Shown: positions 53,512-62,384 of the stretch, one piece after another | Numbering within the stretch: position 1 is the first letter of the stretch | How the letters are laid out: each line of letters begins with the position of its first letter | Source: a bacterium | Lineage (GTDB): Bacteria; Campylobacterota; Campylobacteria; Campylobacterales; Sulfurimonadaceae | Direction: 5' to 3' | Length of the DNA: 64,000 nt | Assembly (NCBI GenBank): GCA_018822665.1 | Contig: JAHJJX010000027.1 | Span: forward strand, 62,001-126,000 | Notes under the pieces: generated by a model | Seen by the model: the letters and a program-made list of their open reading frames with translations, nothing else | Told to the model about the DNA's origin: nothing | Database searches by the model: none | Made by a program: the position numbers and the translations under genes

Positions 53512-54187
53512 TTTAAAAATATTAATCATAGAAGATGAGAGTTTAGTCGCTCTGGAATTATCAAGCACTATATCCGCTCTCGGATACAATGTAGTGGAGT
53601 ATGCAACAAACATTAAAACGGCTGTACAACTAATGAACGAATATGAGGTAAATCTCATTTTAATGGATATAAATTTAAACGATACTATGGACGGTATTGA
53701 ACTCTACAAAAGCTTCAATACAAAGATTTCTCTTATCTATCTTACTGCCTATAAAGATGAAATAACTCTATCCAGAGCAATAGAAACGGAGCCTTTGGGA
53801 TACCTCATAAAGCCGCACGATGAATATGAACTCAAGGCATTATTGAAGTTAGCTTCATATAAGATGCAAAACAACACTTTCAAGTCGGTGCAAAATCAAG
53901 AGCTGTTAAAGATAGGCAACGGGTATGTTTTTAATAAAAAAGAAAATAAACTTTTTTTTAATGACATTTTCATATCTCTTAGCTCAAAAGAGTTGCAGCT
54001 CCTTAAGCTCCTAATAAATGCAAGAGGAAATGTTGTAACTTTTCAAACAATCGAAGATGAAATTTGGTCTGAAAAAATCGTTAGCGCTTCAGCACTCAGA
54101 ACTCTTATTTACAGATTGAGAGGAAAGTTTGAATACAAACTCATTCAAAGCGAATTCAATTTTGGAATAAAATTACAGCCGGAATAG
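53504..54187 (+). CDS. Response regulator with winged-helix output domain
   Basis: 227 residues. The receiver (1-~120) has acidic pocket residues EDES, phospho-acceptor Asp in LILMDINLND and the signalling Lys in YLIKPHD. The C-terminal domain (~140-227) is an OmpR-like winged helix (FISLSSKELQLLKLLINARGNVVTFQTIEDEIWSE...SALRTLIYRLRGKF). HisKA_2 kinases more often have other output types, so this pairing is slightly unusual. It overlaps the kinase gene by eight bases and ends at a word-pair hairpin. Confidence 0.9.
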   Translation: MNNLKILIIEDESLVALELSSTISALGYNVVEYATNIKTAVQLMNEYEVNLILMDINLNDTMDGIELYKSFNTKISLIYLTAYKDEITLSRAIETEPLGYLIKPHDEYELKALLKLASYKMQNNTFKSVQNQELLKIGNGYVFNKKENKLFFNDIFISLSSKELQLLKLLINARGNVVTFQTIEDEIWSEKIVSASALRTLIYRLRGKFEYKLIQSEFNFGIKLQPE

Positions 54188-54189
54188 TT

Positions 54190-54224
54190 CGGCATGTGTA
54201 AACATAAATACTTTCCACATGCCG
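54190..54224. terminator. Word-pair hairpin between response regulator and DJ-1 gene
   Basis: Inverted CGGCATGTGTAAA / TTTCCACATGCCG, 12 of 13 bases paired, nine-base loop, between convergent genes. The right arm is an exact word (54214-54223, minus strand); the left arm is a one-mismatch copy. Confidence 0.85.
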
Positions 54225-54230
54225 GGAATT

Positions 54231-54800
54231 TTACTCACAATACGCAGCTAACAGTCCGTCTTTAATCTTCAAATACGTCTCTTCGCCTCTGAGCTTTTTA
54301 ACGATAGCAAGCGCAAAACATATAGCCGTTGCGGGTCCTCGTGAGGTCATCACATTTGCATCTTCAACAACCATCGCTGTATCGCCTTGGTAGCCTTGTG
54401 TTCGTATCTGCTCTTGTGCCGATGGATAACATGTAAAGTTTTGCTTTAAAACTCCGGCCTTGTGAAGTGCAAAAGGGGCCGCACAAATCGCACCGATATT
54501 TTTCCCTTTTGCGTCCATCTCTTTTAAAATGTTTTGTACATAATCATCCTCGGCAAGAGTATATGTTCCATCCCAGCCACCTGGCAAAACAATCATATCT
54601 ATCGCATCTACGTATACATCTTTTACATGTATATCACTCAAAATACTAATGCCGTTTGCTCCCTTTACGGCGCTGTTTTCATCCAGTGAAGCTACTAAAA
54701 CTTCTATCTGGGCACGTCGGAGAACATCGATGATACTTACGGCTTCTATCTCTTCAAATCCACATGCCAAAGGCACTAAAACTGTTATTTTAGACATCAT
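54231..54800 (-). CDS. DJ-1/PfpI family protein
   Basis: 189-residue class I glutamine amidotransferase-like protein. The nucleophile elbow is AICAAPFAL with the conserved Cys, and the N-terminal Glu contact is ACGFEEIEAVSIIDVLRR. C-terminal TSRGPATAICFALAIV is also typical. Relatives act as glyoxalase/deglycase or chaperone-like stress proteins. The exact word at 54759-54768 encodes L-A-C-G at the start of the conserved FEE motif. Confidence 0.9.
   Translation of the reverse strand: MMSKITVLVPLACGFEEIEAVSIIDVLRRAQIEVLVASLDENSAVKGANGISILSDIHVKDVYVDAIDMIVLPGGWDGTYTLAEDDYVQNILKEMDAKGKNIGAICAAPFALHKAGVLKQNFTCYPSAQEQIRTQGYQGDTAMVVEDANVMTSRGPATAICFALAIVKKLRGEETYLKIKDGLLAAYCE
54759..54768 (-). repeat. 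Dispersed word in DJ-1 gene
   Basis: Exact copy on the coding strand, read A-C-G-F. Confidence 0.9.
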
Positions 54801-54861
54801 TTATCCCTTATTTATAAAAACTAAGTTCTATTAACTTAGCAAAACTTTACCATTATTTTAG

Positions 54862-54867
54862 TATAAT
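54862..54867 (+). promoter_or_regulatory. -10 element of the pyrD operon
   Basis: TATAAT in TAGTATAATCG, 33 bases ahead of pyrD. Confidence 0.5.
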
Positions 54868-54899
54868 CGCGTAATTTTTAAAAGTGGGAAATAACAGAT

Positions 54900-55958
54900 A
54901 TGATAAATTATGAGTCCATAAAACCTTTACTTTTCAAACTTCAGCCTGAGTCTGCCCACCATTTGGCAGAGTGCGTATTACGACTTCCAAATATTTGTCA
55001 GATACCTTTCAACTCATTTTTAGAGTCTCATTTTATCCATGAAGACATCTTAACGCAAGAGCTTTTTGGACGCACTTTTTTCAACCCGATAGGACTTGGC
55101 GCAGGATTTGACAAAAATGCAACGATGATAAAAGGGATGCAAATTCTGGGTTTCGGTTTTACTGAAATAGGTACGATTACCCCTAAACCCCAAGCCGGAA
55201 ATCCAAAACCCAGAATGTTTCGGCATGTGGAAGAACAAAGCATCCAAAATGCTATGGGCTTTAACAATGACGGTTTATTGCAGATACAAAAAAGACTCCG
55301 ACAAATTTATCCCTTTACGACTCCCGTGGGTGTCAATATAGGCAAAAATAAAGTAACTCCCGAAAAAGAAGCTATTGATGACTATACAACGCTCATTAAA
55401 GCTCTGCACACTTTAGGAGATTATTTAGTTATCAACATCTCTTCACCCAATACACCCGGTTTAAGAGATTTGCAAAATGAAGAATTTATAACCAGACTTT
55501 TTGCACAAGCCAAAGCAATCACAAACAAACCGATTTTATTAAAAATTGCTCCTGATATGACTCCCGAAGATGCTGTCGCACTTACAACTATGGCAGTAGA
55601 AAAAGGAGCGGACGGCATCATTGCGACCAACACAACAATTGATTATTCGCTTGTTAAAAATCCTAAAAATATAGGAGGACTCAGCGGAGCGGTTTTAAAA
55701 GAGAAAAGTTTTAAAATCTTTGATGCCGTTGCGGCGGAGCTTTATGGAAAAACTACACTTATTTCTGTCGGGGGAATCGATTCTGCCGAAGAAGCGTACA
55801 AGCGTATCAAGGCCGGAGCTTCACTCGTGCAGATATACAGCGGAATTATTTTTCATGGTCCGGATATGATTATGAACATAAACAAAAACCTCATAGAACT
55901 TTTAAAAGCGGACGGATATACAAATATCACTCAAGCCATAGGCGCTGATAGAAAATGA
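54900..55958 (+). CDS. pyrD: Dihydroorotate dehydrogenase (quinone), class 2
   Basis: Membrane-associated FMN enzyme of 352 residues in pyrimidine synthesis, passing electrons to quinone. The N-terminal amphipathic extension (YESIKPLLFKLQPESAHHLAE) marks class 2. GLGAGFDKNATMI, NISSPNTPGLRDLQ (with the catalytic Ser), LLKIAPDM, GIIATNTT and ISVGGIDSAEEAY are conserved FMN and substrate segments. It starts a run of four genes. The exact word at 55222-55231 encodes R-H-V-E-E. Confidence 0.95.
   Translation: MINYESIKPLLFKLQPESAHHLAECVLRLPNICQIPFNSFLESHFIHEDILTQELFGRTFFNPIGLGAGFDKNATMIKGMQILGFGFTEIGTITPKPQAGNPKPRMFRHVEEQSIQNAMGFNNDGLLQIQKRLRQIYPFTTPVGVNIGKNKVTPEKEAIDDYTTLIKALHTLGDYLVINISSPNTPGLRDLQNEEFITRLFAQAKAITNKPILLKIAPDMTPEDAVALTTMAVEKGADGIIATNTTIDYSLVKNPKNIGGLSGAVLKEKSFKIFDAVAAELYGKTTLISVGGIDSAEEAYKRIKAGASLVQIYSGIIFHGPDMIMNINKNLIELLKADGYTNITQAIGADRK
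55222..55231 (+). repeat. Dispersed word in pyrD
   Basis: Exact copy on the coding strand, extended GGCATGTGGAA, read R-H-V-E. Confidence 0.9.
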
Positions 55959-57253
55959 AACTTTTCTTAAGCCTCATACTAATTTTAGGAACATTAATGT
56001 CATCATCTTTACCGAAATACGAAACAAAAACTCTCGAAAATGGACTTCAAATAGTTGTAATTCCGCTTCACAACAATACAAATGTTGTAAGTACCGATAT
56101 ATTTTATAAAGTCGGAAGCAGAAATGAAATTATGGGTAAAACGGGCATAGCGCACATGCTCGAACATATGAATTTCAAATCTACAAAAAATTTACAAGCG
56201 GGTGAGTTTGACAAAGAGGTAAAAAGTATCGGAGGGGTGAACAATGCTTCAACAGGCTTTGATTACACACACTACTACATAAAATCAAGCACCGACAATC
56301 TTGGCAAATCACTCAGTCTTTATGCCGAACTTATGCAAAATCTCAACCTTAAAGACAAAGAATTTCAGCCCGAACGCGATGTTGTCACCGAAGAAAGACT
56401 ATGGAGAACAGACAACTCTCCTCTTGGATTCCTTTACTTCAAACTCTTCAACAATGCCTATGTTTACCATCCGTATCATTGGACTCCGATAGGTTTTATG
56501 AACGACATTAAAACATGGTCAATCAAAGATATCAGAGATTTTCACAAAACATACTATCAGCCAAGCAATGCCATATTATTGGTAAGCGGTGACGTTGACC
56601 CTGAAAAGGTGTTTAAAAAAGCAAAAAAAGAGTTTGGTGCGATTAAAAATACCAGAAAAATTCCTGAGTTTAAATTTGTTGAGCCTGAGCAAGACGGAGC
56701 CAAAAGAGTTATTATTCATAAAGAGAGCGAAGTTGAAATGCTGGCAATCACTTTTCATATTCCTGACTTTAAACATCCAGACCAAGTAACACTGAGTGTA
56801 CTCTCAGAAATTCTTCACTCCGGAAAAAGCTCGAGACTTTATAAAGAATTGATAGATAAAAAACGTCTTGTAAATCAGATATATGCCTACAATATGGAAA
56901 ATATCAATCCGGGTCTTTTTATATTTTTGGCCGTTTGTAATCCGGACATAAAAGCTGAAGATGTTGAAAAAGAGCTCGTAGCGCAGATAGAGCTTATCAA
57001 AAAAGAAAAGGTAACGAAAGAAGAGTTGCAAAAGGTAAAAATAAATACAAAATCCGACTTTATTTTCTCACTAGAAAGCTCAACTTCTGTGGCAAACTTA
57101 TTTGGAAGCTACTTGGTAAGAGGAGATTTAACACCTCTTTTAACGCATGAAGAGAGTGTAAACAAAGTCACAGAAGAAAAAATCCAAGAAGTTGCAAATA
57201 AATATTTTAACTTTGACAAATCAACAACACTTATATTAAAAAAAGGTAAATAG
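55955..57253 (+). CDS. M16 family zinc metallopeptidase
   Basis: 432-residue exported protease (signal peptide MKLFLSLILILGTLMSSSLP). The inverted zinc site HMLEH lies in GIAHMLEHMNFKST, with the distal Glu in ERDVVTEERLWR. The second inactive M16 half follows (LLVSGDVDPEKVFKKAKKEF and beyond). It overlaps pyrD by four bases and abuts dapA. The same order is what I recall in Helicobacter (HP1011-HP1013) and Campylobacter (Cj0804-Cj0806). Substrates are unknown peptides. Confidence 0.92.
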   Translation: MKLFLSLILILGTLMSSSLPKYETKTLENGLQIVVIPLHNNTNVVSTDIFYKVGSRNEIMGKTGIAHMLEHMNFKSTKNLQAGEFDKEVKSIGGVNNASTGFDYTHYYIKSSTDNLGKSLSLYAELMQNLNLKDKEFQPERDVVTEERLWRTDNSPLGFLYFKLFNNAYVYHPYHWTPIGFMNDIKTWSIKDIRDFHKTYYQPSNAILLVSGDVDPEKVFKKAKKEFGAIKNTRKIPEFKFVEPEQDGAKRVIIHKESEVEMLAITFHIPDFKHPDQVTLSVLSEILHSGKSSRLYKELIDKKRLVNQIYAYNMENINPGLFIFLAVCNPDIKAEDVEKELVAQIELIKKEKVTKEELQKVKINTKSDFIFSLESSTSVANLFGSYLVRGDLTPLLTHEESVNKVTEEKIQEVANKYFNFDKSTTLILKKGK

Positions 57254-58147
57254 ATGAATATTGTAACAGGTTCAACAACGGCACTCATAACTCCATTTAG
57301 AAATGGAAAATTAGATGAGCAAGCATACGCTAACCTTATTAAAAGACAAATCAATAACGGAATAGATGCAGTTTGTCCGGTTGGAACAACCGGAGAGAGT
57401 GCCACACTCACCTATGATGAAGACAAAAGATGTATTGAAATAGCAGTTGAAGTATGCCGCAATACAAATACTAAAGTCTTAGCAGGTGCAGGCAGTAACT
57501 CTACATCAGAAGCTATCGAAGCTGCAAAAACCGCACAAAAATGCGGTGTTGATGCTATCTTTTCTGTAGCACCTTACTACAATAAACCTTCACAAGAAGG
57601 ACTTTATCAACACTATAAAGCGATTGCGGAGTCAGTAAGCGACCTGCCTTTTATGCTTTACAATGTTCCGGGGCGAACAGTTGTCGACATAGAAGCAGAT
57701 ACTGTTATAAGACTCTTTGATGATATTAAAAATATCTATGGCATCAAAGAAGCAACCGGAAGTTTGGATAGAACGATAGAGCTTTTATCTCGTCGGCCGG
57801 AACTCAAAGTATTCTCAGGTGATGATGCGATTGATTATCCGATTCTCGCAAACGGGGGAGCCGGCATAACTTCTGTTACCTCAAACTTGCTGCCTGATTT
57901 AAAAAGTCAATTAGTAAAATATGCTTTAGCAGGCAACTTTACAGCTTCTAAAGCATTAAATGACAAACTCTATCCTATCAATAAAGTGCTTTTCGTAGAA
58001 TCCAACCCCGTGATGATTAAAGCTGCAATGTACATAGCCGGCTTAATTGACACACTGGAATACAGACTGCCTCTTATTCATCCAAGTGCAGAAAATATGA
58101 GAAAATTAGAACTCGTTATGAAAAACTATGAAATTAAAGGACTTTAA
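57254..58147 (+). CDS. dapA: 4-Hydroxy-tetrahydrodipicolinate synthase
   Basis: Lysine and meso-diaminopimelate pathway enzyme, 297 residues, TIM barrel. Key residues are the Schiff-base Lys in GIKEATGSLDR, the catalytic Tyr in LYNVPGRTVVDI and the TTGESATL substrate loop. It starts immediately after the peptidase stop codon with GGTAAATAG upstream. Product feeds peptidoglycan made by the mur genes elsewhere in the window. Confidence 0.96.
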   Translation: MNIVTGSTTALITPFRNGKLDEQAYANLIKRQINNGIDAVCPVGTTGESATLTYDEDKRCIEIAVEVCRNTNTKVLAGAGSNSTSEAIEAAKTAQKCGVDAIFSVAPYYNKPSQEGLYQHYKAIAESVSDLPFMLYNVPGRTVVDIEADTVIRLFDDIKNIYGIKEATGSLDRTIELLSRRPELKVFSGDDAIDYPILANGGAGITSVTSNLLPDLKSQLVKYALAGNFTASKALNDKLYPINKVLFVESNPVMIKAAMYIAGLIDTLEYRLPLIHPSAENMRKLELVMKNYEIKGL

Positions 58148-58148
58148 T

Positions 58149-58916
58149 ATGCAAGGCAAAACTCTTTTTGTAAGTGGCGGAACTCGCGGAATCGGAAAAG
58201 CAATTGTTTATGCTTTTGCCCAAAAAGCTTGTAATGTAGCATTTACGTATGCTTCAAATGCAGACACTGCTAACGAAATCATAGCAGATGTAGAATCCAA
58301 ATATGGTGTGAAATGCAGAGCGTACAAGTTAGATATTTTAGAGCCTTTGACATATCAGGACGTATATAAACTTTTCGATGAAGATTTTGACAGACTTGAC
58401 TTTTTCATCTCCAATGCAATCATCTCGGGTCGTGCCGTTGTTGGTGGATTTGGTCCATTTATGAGACTCAAACCAAAAGGTTTAAACAACATCTACACTG
58501 CAACCGTAGATGCCTTTGTCGTCGGTGCGCAAGAAGCTGCCAAGAGAATGGAAAAAGTCGGAGGAGGAAGCATCATCTCTATGAGTTCAACCGGCAATTT
58601 GGTTTATACTCCAAACTATGCAGGTCATGGTACGAATAAAGCTGCCGTTGAAGCAATGGTAAGGTATGCCGCGGCAGAACTTGGTGAGAAAAATATCCGC
58701 GTGAATGTAGTAAGCGGCGGTCCGATTGATACAGACGCACTCAAAGCATTTCCTAACTATGAAGAGGTAAAAGCTGAAGTTGTTCGTCGTTCACCGCTAA
58801 GCCGTATGGGTAAAGCTACAGATTTAACCGGAGCCTGTATGTTTTTGTGCTCAGATGAATCTTCATGGCTTACAGGTCAGACTATCGTCATCGACGGCGG
58901 AACAACTTTTCAATAA
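58149..58916 (+). CDS. Short-chain dehydrogenase, probable enoyl-ACP reductase-like
   Basis: 255-residue SDR, start ATG at 58149 just after the dapA stop. The cofactor motif is VSGGTRGIGKAIVYAF, and the catalytic pair fits Y-x6-K (NYAGHGTNKAA), as in FabI/FabL, instead of the usual Y-x3-K. The C-terminal GACMFLCSDESSWLTGQTIVIDGGTTF is standard SDR. It matches the gene found behind dapA in related species (HP1014, Cj0807 as I recall), often annotated only as oxidoreductase. Enoyl-ACP reduction is inferred from the active-site spacing. Confidence 0.8.
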   Translation: MQGKTLFVSGGTRGIGKAIVYAFAQKACNVAFTYASNADTANEIIADVESKYGVKCRAYKLDILEPLTYQDVYKLFDEDFDRLDFFISNAIISGRAVVGGFGPFMRLKPKGLNNIYTATVDAFVVGAQEAAKRMEKVGGGSIISMSSTGNLVYTPNYAGHGTNKAAVEAMVRYAAAELGEKNIRVNVVSGGPIDTDALKAFPNYEEVKAEVVRRSPLSRMGKATDLTGACMFLCSDESSWLTGQTIVIDGGTTFQ

Positions 58917-58922
58917 ATCTTT

Positions 58923-58957
58923 ATTTGCACATGCCGACTTCTTTGGCATGTACAAAT
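58923..58957 (+). terminator. Word-pair hairpin behind the SDR gene
   Basis: Inverted ATTTGCACATGCC / GGCATGTACAAAT, 12 of 13 bases paired, nine-base loop. Both arms are diverged copies of the dispersed word, and the loop starts GACT like that of the hairpin at 60647. Confidence 0.8.
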
Positions 58958-59058
58958 CAACAAACTATCCACTCCCCTCTTCGAATCAGCTTCAGCATAC
59001 TAACAAACCGCTTACATAATTTTGTTAAAATTTTCCTATCCAAAAACGAAGGAGTAAC

Positions 59059-59208
59059 ATGAAGAAATTGAAAGTTACATTACTAATATTAGCGGCTTTA
59101 GCATTGAATGCTTCTGCGCATCACCCTTCCCCGTCGGAAAGTGCGGGTGGAAATATGTCATCGAATTCGGGTCATCTAACCAATAGTCTGCCTGCTTCGA
59201 TTTACTAA
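59059..59208 (+). CDS. 49-residue exported peptide
   Basis: Small gene with an ideal GAAGGAG ribosome binding site. The product has a signal peptide (MKKLKVTLLILAALALNASA) and a mature part of about 29 residues, starting HHPSPSESAGGNMSS and ending SLPASIY, rich in Ser, Asn and Gly. The two leading histidines after the cleavage site could bind metal. No family recognised. It has its own terminator at 59247-59273. Confidence 0.7.
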   Translation: MKKLKVTLLILAALALNASAHHPSPSESAGGNMSSNSGHLTNSLPASIY

Positions 59209-59246
59209 AATTTCAGGGATTTATTCATCTTTACGCAACCCTTTTT

Positions 59247-59273
59247 ACGGAAAAGGCCTTACACCTTTTCCGT
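59247..59273. terminator. Terminator behind the exported peptide
   Basis: Perfect ten-base inverted repeat ACGGAAAAGG / CCTTTTCCGT, seven-base loop, between convergent genes, with a T-rich stretch on the plus-strand side. Confidence 0.85.
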
Positions 59274-59298
59274 ACCCTTTATTTAAGAGATGCTTCAC

Positions 59299-59931
59299 TT
59301 AATTACTCAGGGTGATAAGTCTTTTTTCAATCTTAACATCAGAAAATCCAAGCTCGTTTTTTATCCATTCAAGAGTCTTTAAATGATAAAAAAATACATG
59401 CGTCGGATCATTTTTGTAATACCATGAACTAAAATCAATCTTTTCACTATATATATCAGTCATACAATACAATTTTGCATTTGGTTTTAATAGTTTTTTT
59501 AGCAATAAAAAATCTTTTTTTGGATGGTAAAAATGCTCTATCACTTCACAGCAGGCTATATAATCATATCTTTCTTCCAATAATTGCGGAAAGTTATGAA
59601 AAAATGGGTCGTATTGTTTTACGAAAAAACCATTATCTTGTAATATTTTAGAGATAACGGGTCCTGTTCCCGCACCAAAATCTAGTCCTTGACTCTCAGG
59701 GGTATAATCTCTCATAATTGCTGAAGTTATAGGTGATACAAATTTTTGGTATCCTTGATTTTCAACATCATTTTCATGAATTTCATATCGCATTTTTTCT
59801 GATTTTTCATCCAATCTTTTTATTTTATCAACAAATATACCCAAACAATTTTCACATTGATAAAAAACAATATCATTTTTTTTGTAAAAAACGGAACCTA
59901 GACCATCGCAAAGCGGACAACTGTGTGTCAT
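59299..59931 (-). CDS. Methyltransferase with N-terminal zinc ribbon
   Basis: 210-residue protein. A two-pair zinc ribbon CPLCDGLG / CENCLGIF (residues ~5-35) precedes a class I methyltransferase domain with GLDFGAGTGPVISKIL (motif I) and YDYIACCEVIEHFYHPK (motif IV, as in methyltransferase type 11/23). The substrate is unknown; similar proteins modify sugars or proteins. It lies in the accessory stretch inserted between the dapA-SDR and pgsA-rseP blocks. Confidence 0.8.
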   Translation of the reverse strand: MTHSCPLCDGLGSVFYKKNDIVFYQCENCLGIFVDKIKRLDEKSEKMRYEIHENDVENQGYQKFVSPITSAIMRDYTPESQGLDFGAGTGPVISKILQDNGFFVKQYDPFFHNFPQLLEERYDYIACCEVIEHFYHPKKDFLLLKKLLKPNAKLYCMTDIYSEKIDFSSWYYKNDPTHVFFYHLKTLEWIKNELGFSDVKIEKRLITLSN

Positions 59932-60183
59932 GTTTAACTCTTTTTTGTATTTGGCAATATTCTGCCATTTTATAGCTTTAAATTGGTGTTTTGTATTTAA
60001 AAACGAAAGTTTATTTTATGTTTTATTGGAAAAAAATATAAAATTATTTCATGGTATCGAGGAATTGTAGTTTAATCTGTAAGGGATAAATTTATTTTTA
60101 AAGAGAATCGGAGGAATGTTTTTGTCTTAAAAACGAATGAGAACCTTGCTTCAAATACTTAAATTTGAAGCAAGACAAAGAAA
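59932..60183. other. Intergenic region with cytochrome terminator
   Basis: 252 bases, AT-rich. It contains the hairpin at 60145-60174 and presumably the methyltransferase promoter. I see nothing else in it. Confidence 0.5.
60145..60174 (-). terminator. Terminator of the cytochrome c gene
   Basis: Perfect 12-base inverted repeat CTTGCTTCAAAT / ATTTGAAGCAAG with a six-base loop, just past the cytochrome stop. Confidence 0.85.
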
Positions 60184-60465
60184 CTATTTACCGACTTTCT
60201 CAGCAATAGCAGTAATATCTGCATCAGTTAATGAAGCAACTTGACCTTTCATAAGACCTTTCATTGGTCCACCGTAAGTACCGTCTTTGTAACCATGAAT
60301 TGCTGCAACTATTTCAGCTTTCGTCATGTCAGACATAATCTTACTTTTGTTAAGTGCAGATTTCTCACCGTTAGCACCGTGACAACTAACACATTTTGTG
60401 TAAGCGTCAGCCATTGCCATTGAGCTTAAACCTAAAATAGCAACTAATGCGATTATTTTTTTCAT
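60184..60465 (-). CDS. Periplasmic cytochrome c (c553-type)
   Basis: 93-residue monohaem cytochrome. Signal peptide MKKIIALVAILGLSSMAMA, haem site CVSCHGANGEK, and a likely Met axial ligand in GPMKGLMKGQVASL. Size and motif match the small c553 of Campylobacterota, which carries electrons from the bc1 complex to the cbb3 oxidase; it could also accept electrons from SorAB. It is a single gene with its own terminator. Confidence 0.92.
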   Translation of the reverse strand: MKKIIALVAILGLSSMAMADAYTKCVSCHGANGEKSALNKSKIMSDMTKAEIVAAIHGYKDGTYGGPMKGLMKGQVASLTDADITAIAEKVGK

Positions 60466-60646
60466 ATTATTCTCCTAAATTGAATGACTAATTATATATT
60501 CTTTGGCTGAAATTAGTTTGATATATGTCAATTATTCTATGAAAAAAACTAATCCACCCTTCAATGTTTACTTTTTGTAAAATAAATCCAAAAATAAAAG
60601 ACGAAAACACCAACACTCTAGAGAGCCAAATTACAGAAAAATTGCC

Positions 60647-60686
60647 AAAGTTTCCACATGCCGACTATTTGGCATGTGGAAACTTT
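60647..60686. terminator. Perfect word-pair hairpin at the lipoprotein 3' end
   Basis: Sixteen paired bases, AAAGTTTCCACATGCC / GGCATGTGGAAACTTT, eight-base loop. Both arms contain an exact 12-base word, at 60651-60662 (minus direction) and 60671-60682 (plus direction). The right arm is also the last codons of the DUF4136 gene (K-F-P-H-A-K), so coding and hairpin functions overlap. Confidence 0.92.
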
Positions 60687-61192
60687 TTCATGGCTTCTTT
60701 TACGACACCGTTGATATATTCCATCCTTCTTTGAGGAGAGTCAAACTCTTTTAACCTGTCTGTTGACACGGACTGCCAAACCAAACTTTTAGTTTTTGCA
60801 TCCATCACATCTATGACAAGTTTTCCCTCTTCATAGTCATAACTTTTGCTAGTGGCGACACCCATCCCCACTCCTCTATAAGGAAAAAATCCTCCAATCT
60901 GATAATCCGTATATACTTGAGTCTTATTTTTGACATTGATACGATACATGACGTGCAAACTGGCATCTTTTTCTTCACCCAAGGCATACGATTTAAGTTT
61001 TAGCTCTTGGATAATGGCCTTATCTATCCTTTTTTCATCTAAAGAGTCTATCCCCTGTTTATTCGATTTAATGATTGCAAAAGATTTTTTTGCTTCAAAC
61101 GAATAAGACGGGTCAAAATCTGTTTGAACCTTGAGAGTAGAGCAACCTGCAAAAACAAGCGTCAATAAGACTAAACTATAAAGAAATTTCAC
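60665..61192 (-). CDS. DUF4136 family lipoprotein
   Basis: 175-residue lipoprotein: signal ending LVFAGCSTL, Cys17 lipidated. The body matches DUF4136 (VQTDFDPSYSFEAKKSFAIIKS, LGEEKDASLHVMYRIN, GKLVIDVMDAKTKSLVWQSVS). It is located in the periplasm or inner leaflet of the outer membrane; function unknown. Its C-terminal codons are part of the terminator hairpin built from two dispersed words. Confidence 0.85.
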   Translation of the reverse strand: MKFLYSLVLLTLVFAGCSTLKVQTDFDPSYSFEAKKSFAIIKSNKQGIDSLDEKRIDKAIIQELKLKSYALGEEKDASLHVMYRINVKNKTQVYTDYQIGGFFPYRGVGMGVATSKSYDYEEGKLVIDVMDAKTKSLVWQSVSTDRLKEFDSPQRRMEYINGVVKEAMKKFPHAK

Positions 61193-61241
61193 GGCAAACC
61201 TTTAAGTCAATTTCATAGCATCCATTCTACATCTTTTTTAT

Positions 61242-62384
61242 TTATAAAAGAATTTTAACTCTTAAATACACTAAAAAAACTAAGAAAATCAAAAACACCC
61301 CTACAACTATAAAAAAATCTTGTACACCAAAATAACTTACAAGCGGATGAAAAACTATCGGAGAAAAAAACTGTCCTAAAAACAGCGAACTTGTTAAATA
61401 TCCTGATGATTTCACTCTTTTAGTATGATGTGCACGGCTCAGCATCCAAGCGGCTATATTTGTCATGAGAATTCCACCGCCAAAACCAAGTATGGGTGAA
61501 GTAAAGAAAAAAAGATTCACATTCCTCACCAAACCTATTAAAATAAATCCGACACTTATAATTGCCATTCCAATCAGGTAGAGCGTTGCAAAAGAGTATT
61601 TTTTCTTTAATTTTGAAAATGTTAATGCCCCCAATGCATTTGAAACAAAGGCCAGTGAGATAATTCCGCCTGCTATCGTTGAACTTGCTCCGAAATGGTT
61701 TATAATCAAAAAAGGTATCTGGGTCGGCAAAATATAAAAAATCAACATAAGAAAAAAAGCTAAAAAATAGATTCCCAATAAGTTTGAGTTAAAATTATCT
61801 TCCCTTTCTTCGTGTACGATTTTTGTTTTATCATCCAAAAATTTTACGACAAAGGGGATAAGAATAAAACCTATGAGATAAATCCCAAAGGAATAACGCC
61901 AATAGATATCTGAAAGCAAACCGCCGCCTAAAACAAAGAAAACTCCACCTACTGCGACAAAAGCACTTTGCAAGCCCATAAATTTATGTCTTGCTTCTCC
62001 ATGAAAATAATCACCCACTAAGGATGTTGACACTATCATCAAAATAGCAACCGTGATTCCAAATACAAATCTTGAAAATAAGAGCAGTTCTATTGTTTGC
62101 AAATAGAGCCCTGCACTTCCTGTAATGGAAAAAAACAAGAGTGCAAAAATTGCAGCTTTCTTTTTTCCTGCTTTATGAATAAGATGCCCTAAAAACGGCG
62201 CTAATATTGCAATTGCCAAAGAGGGAAGCGTAATCATCATTCGTGAGAAAAATTCTATATTGTCTATGTTTGTGAAATATTCTTTCAAATGAGGCAAGGT
62301 TGTGACGATTGCAACATTGGACATCATTGTCGTCATTGCGATAAGAAGAAGCGTAAGAATGGTTAGTTTGCTGATTGCGTGCAT
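61242..62384 (-). CDS. Major facilitator superfamily transporter
   Basis: 380-residue inner-membrane transporter with 12 predicted helices. The loop between helices 2 and 3 is GHLIHKAGKKKAAIFALL, a variant of the MFS G-x3-D-x2-G-x2-K motif. It most resembles drug-efflux (DHA-type) carriers, but the substrate cannot be told. Divergent from pgsA across a 134-base gap. Confidence 0.85.
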   Translation of the reverse strand: MHAISKLTILTLLLIAMTTMMSNVAIVTTLPHLKEYFTNIDNIEFFSRMMITLPSLAIAILAPFLGHLIHKAGKKKAAIFALLFFSITGSAGLYLQTIELLLFSRFVFGITVAILMIVSTSLVGDYFHGEARHKFMGLQSAFVAVGGVFFVLGGGLLSDIYWRYSFGIYLIGFILIPFVVKFLDDKTKIVHEEREDNFNSNLLGIYFLAFFLMLIFYILPTQIPFLIINHFGASSTIAGGIISLAFVSNALGALTFSKLKKKYSFATLYLIGMAIISVGFILIGLVRNVNLFFFTSPILGFGGGILMTNIAAWMLSRAHHTKRVKSSGYLTSSLFLGQFFSPIVFHPLVSYFGVQDFFIVVGVFLIFLVFLVYLRVKILL

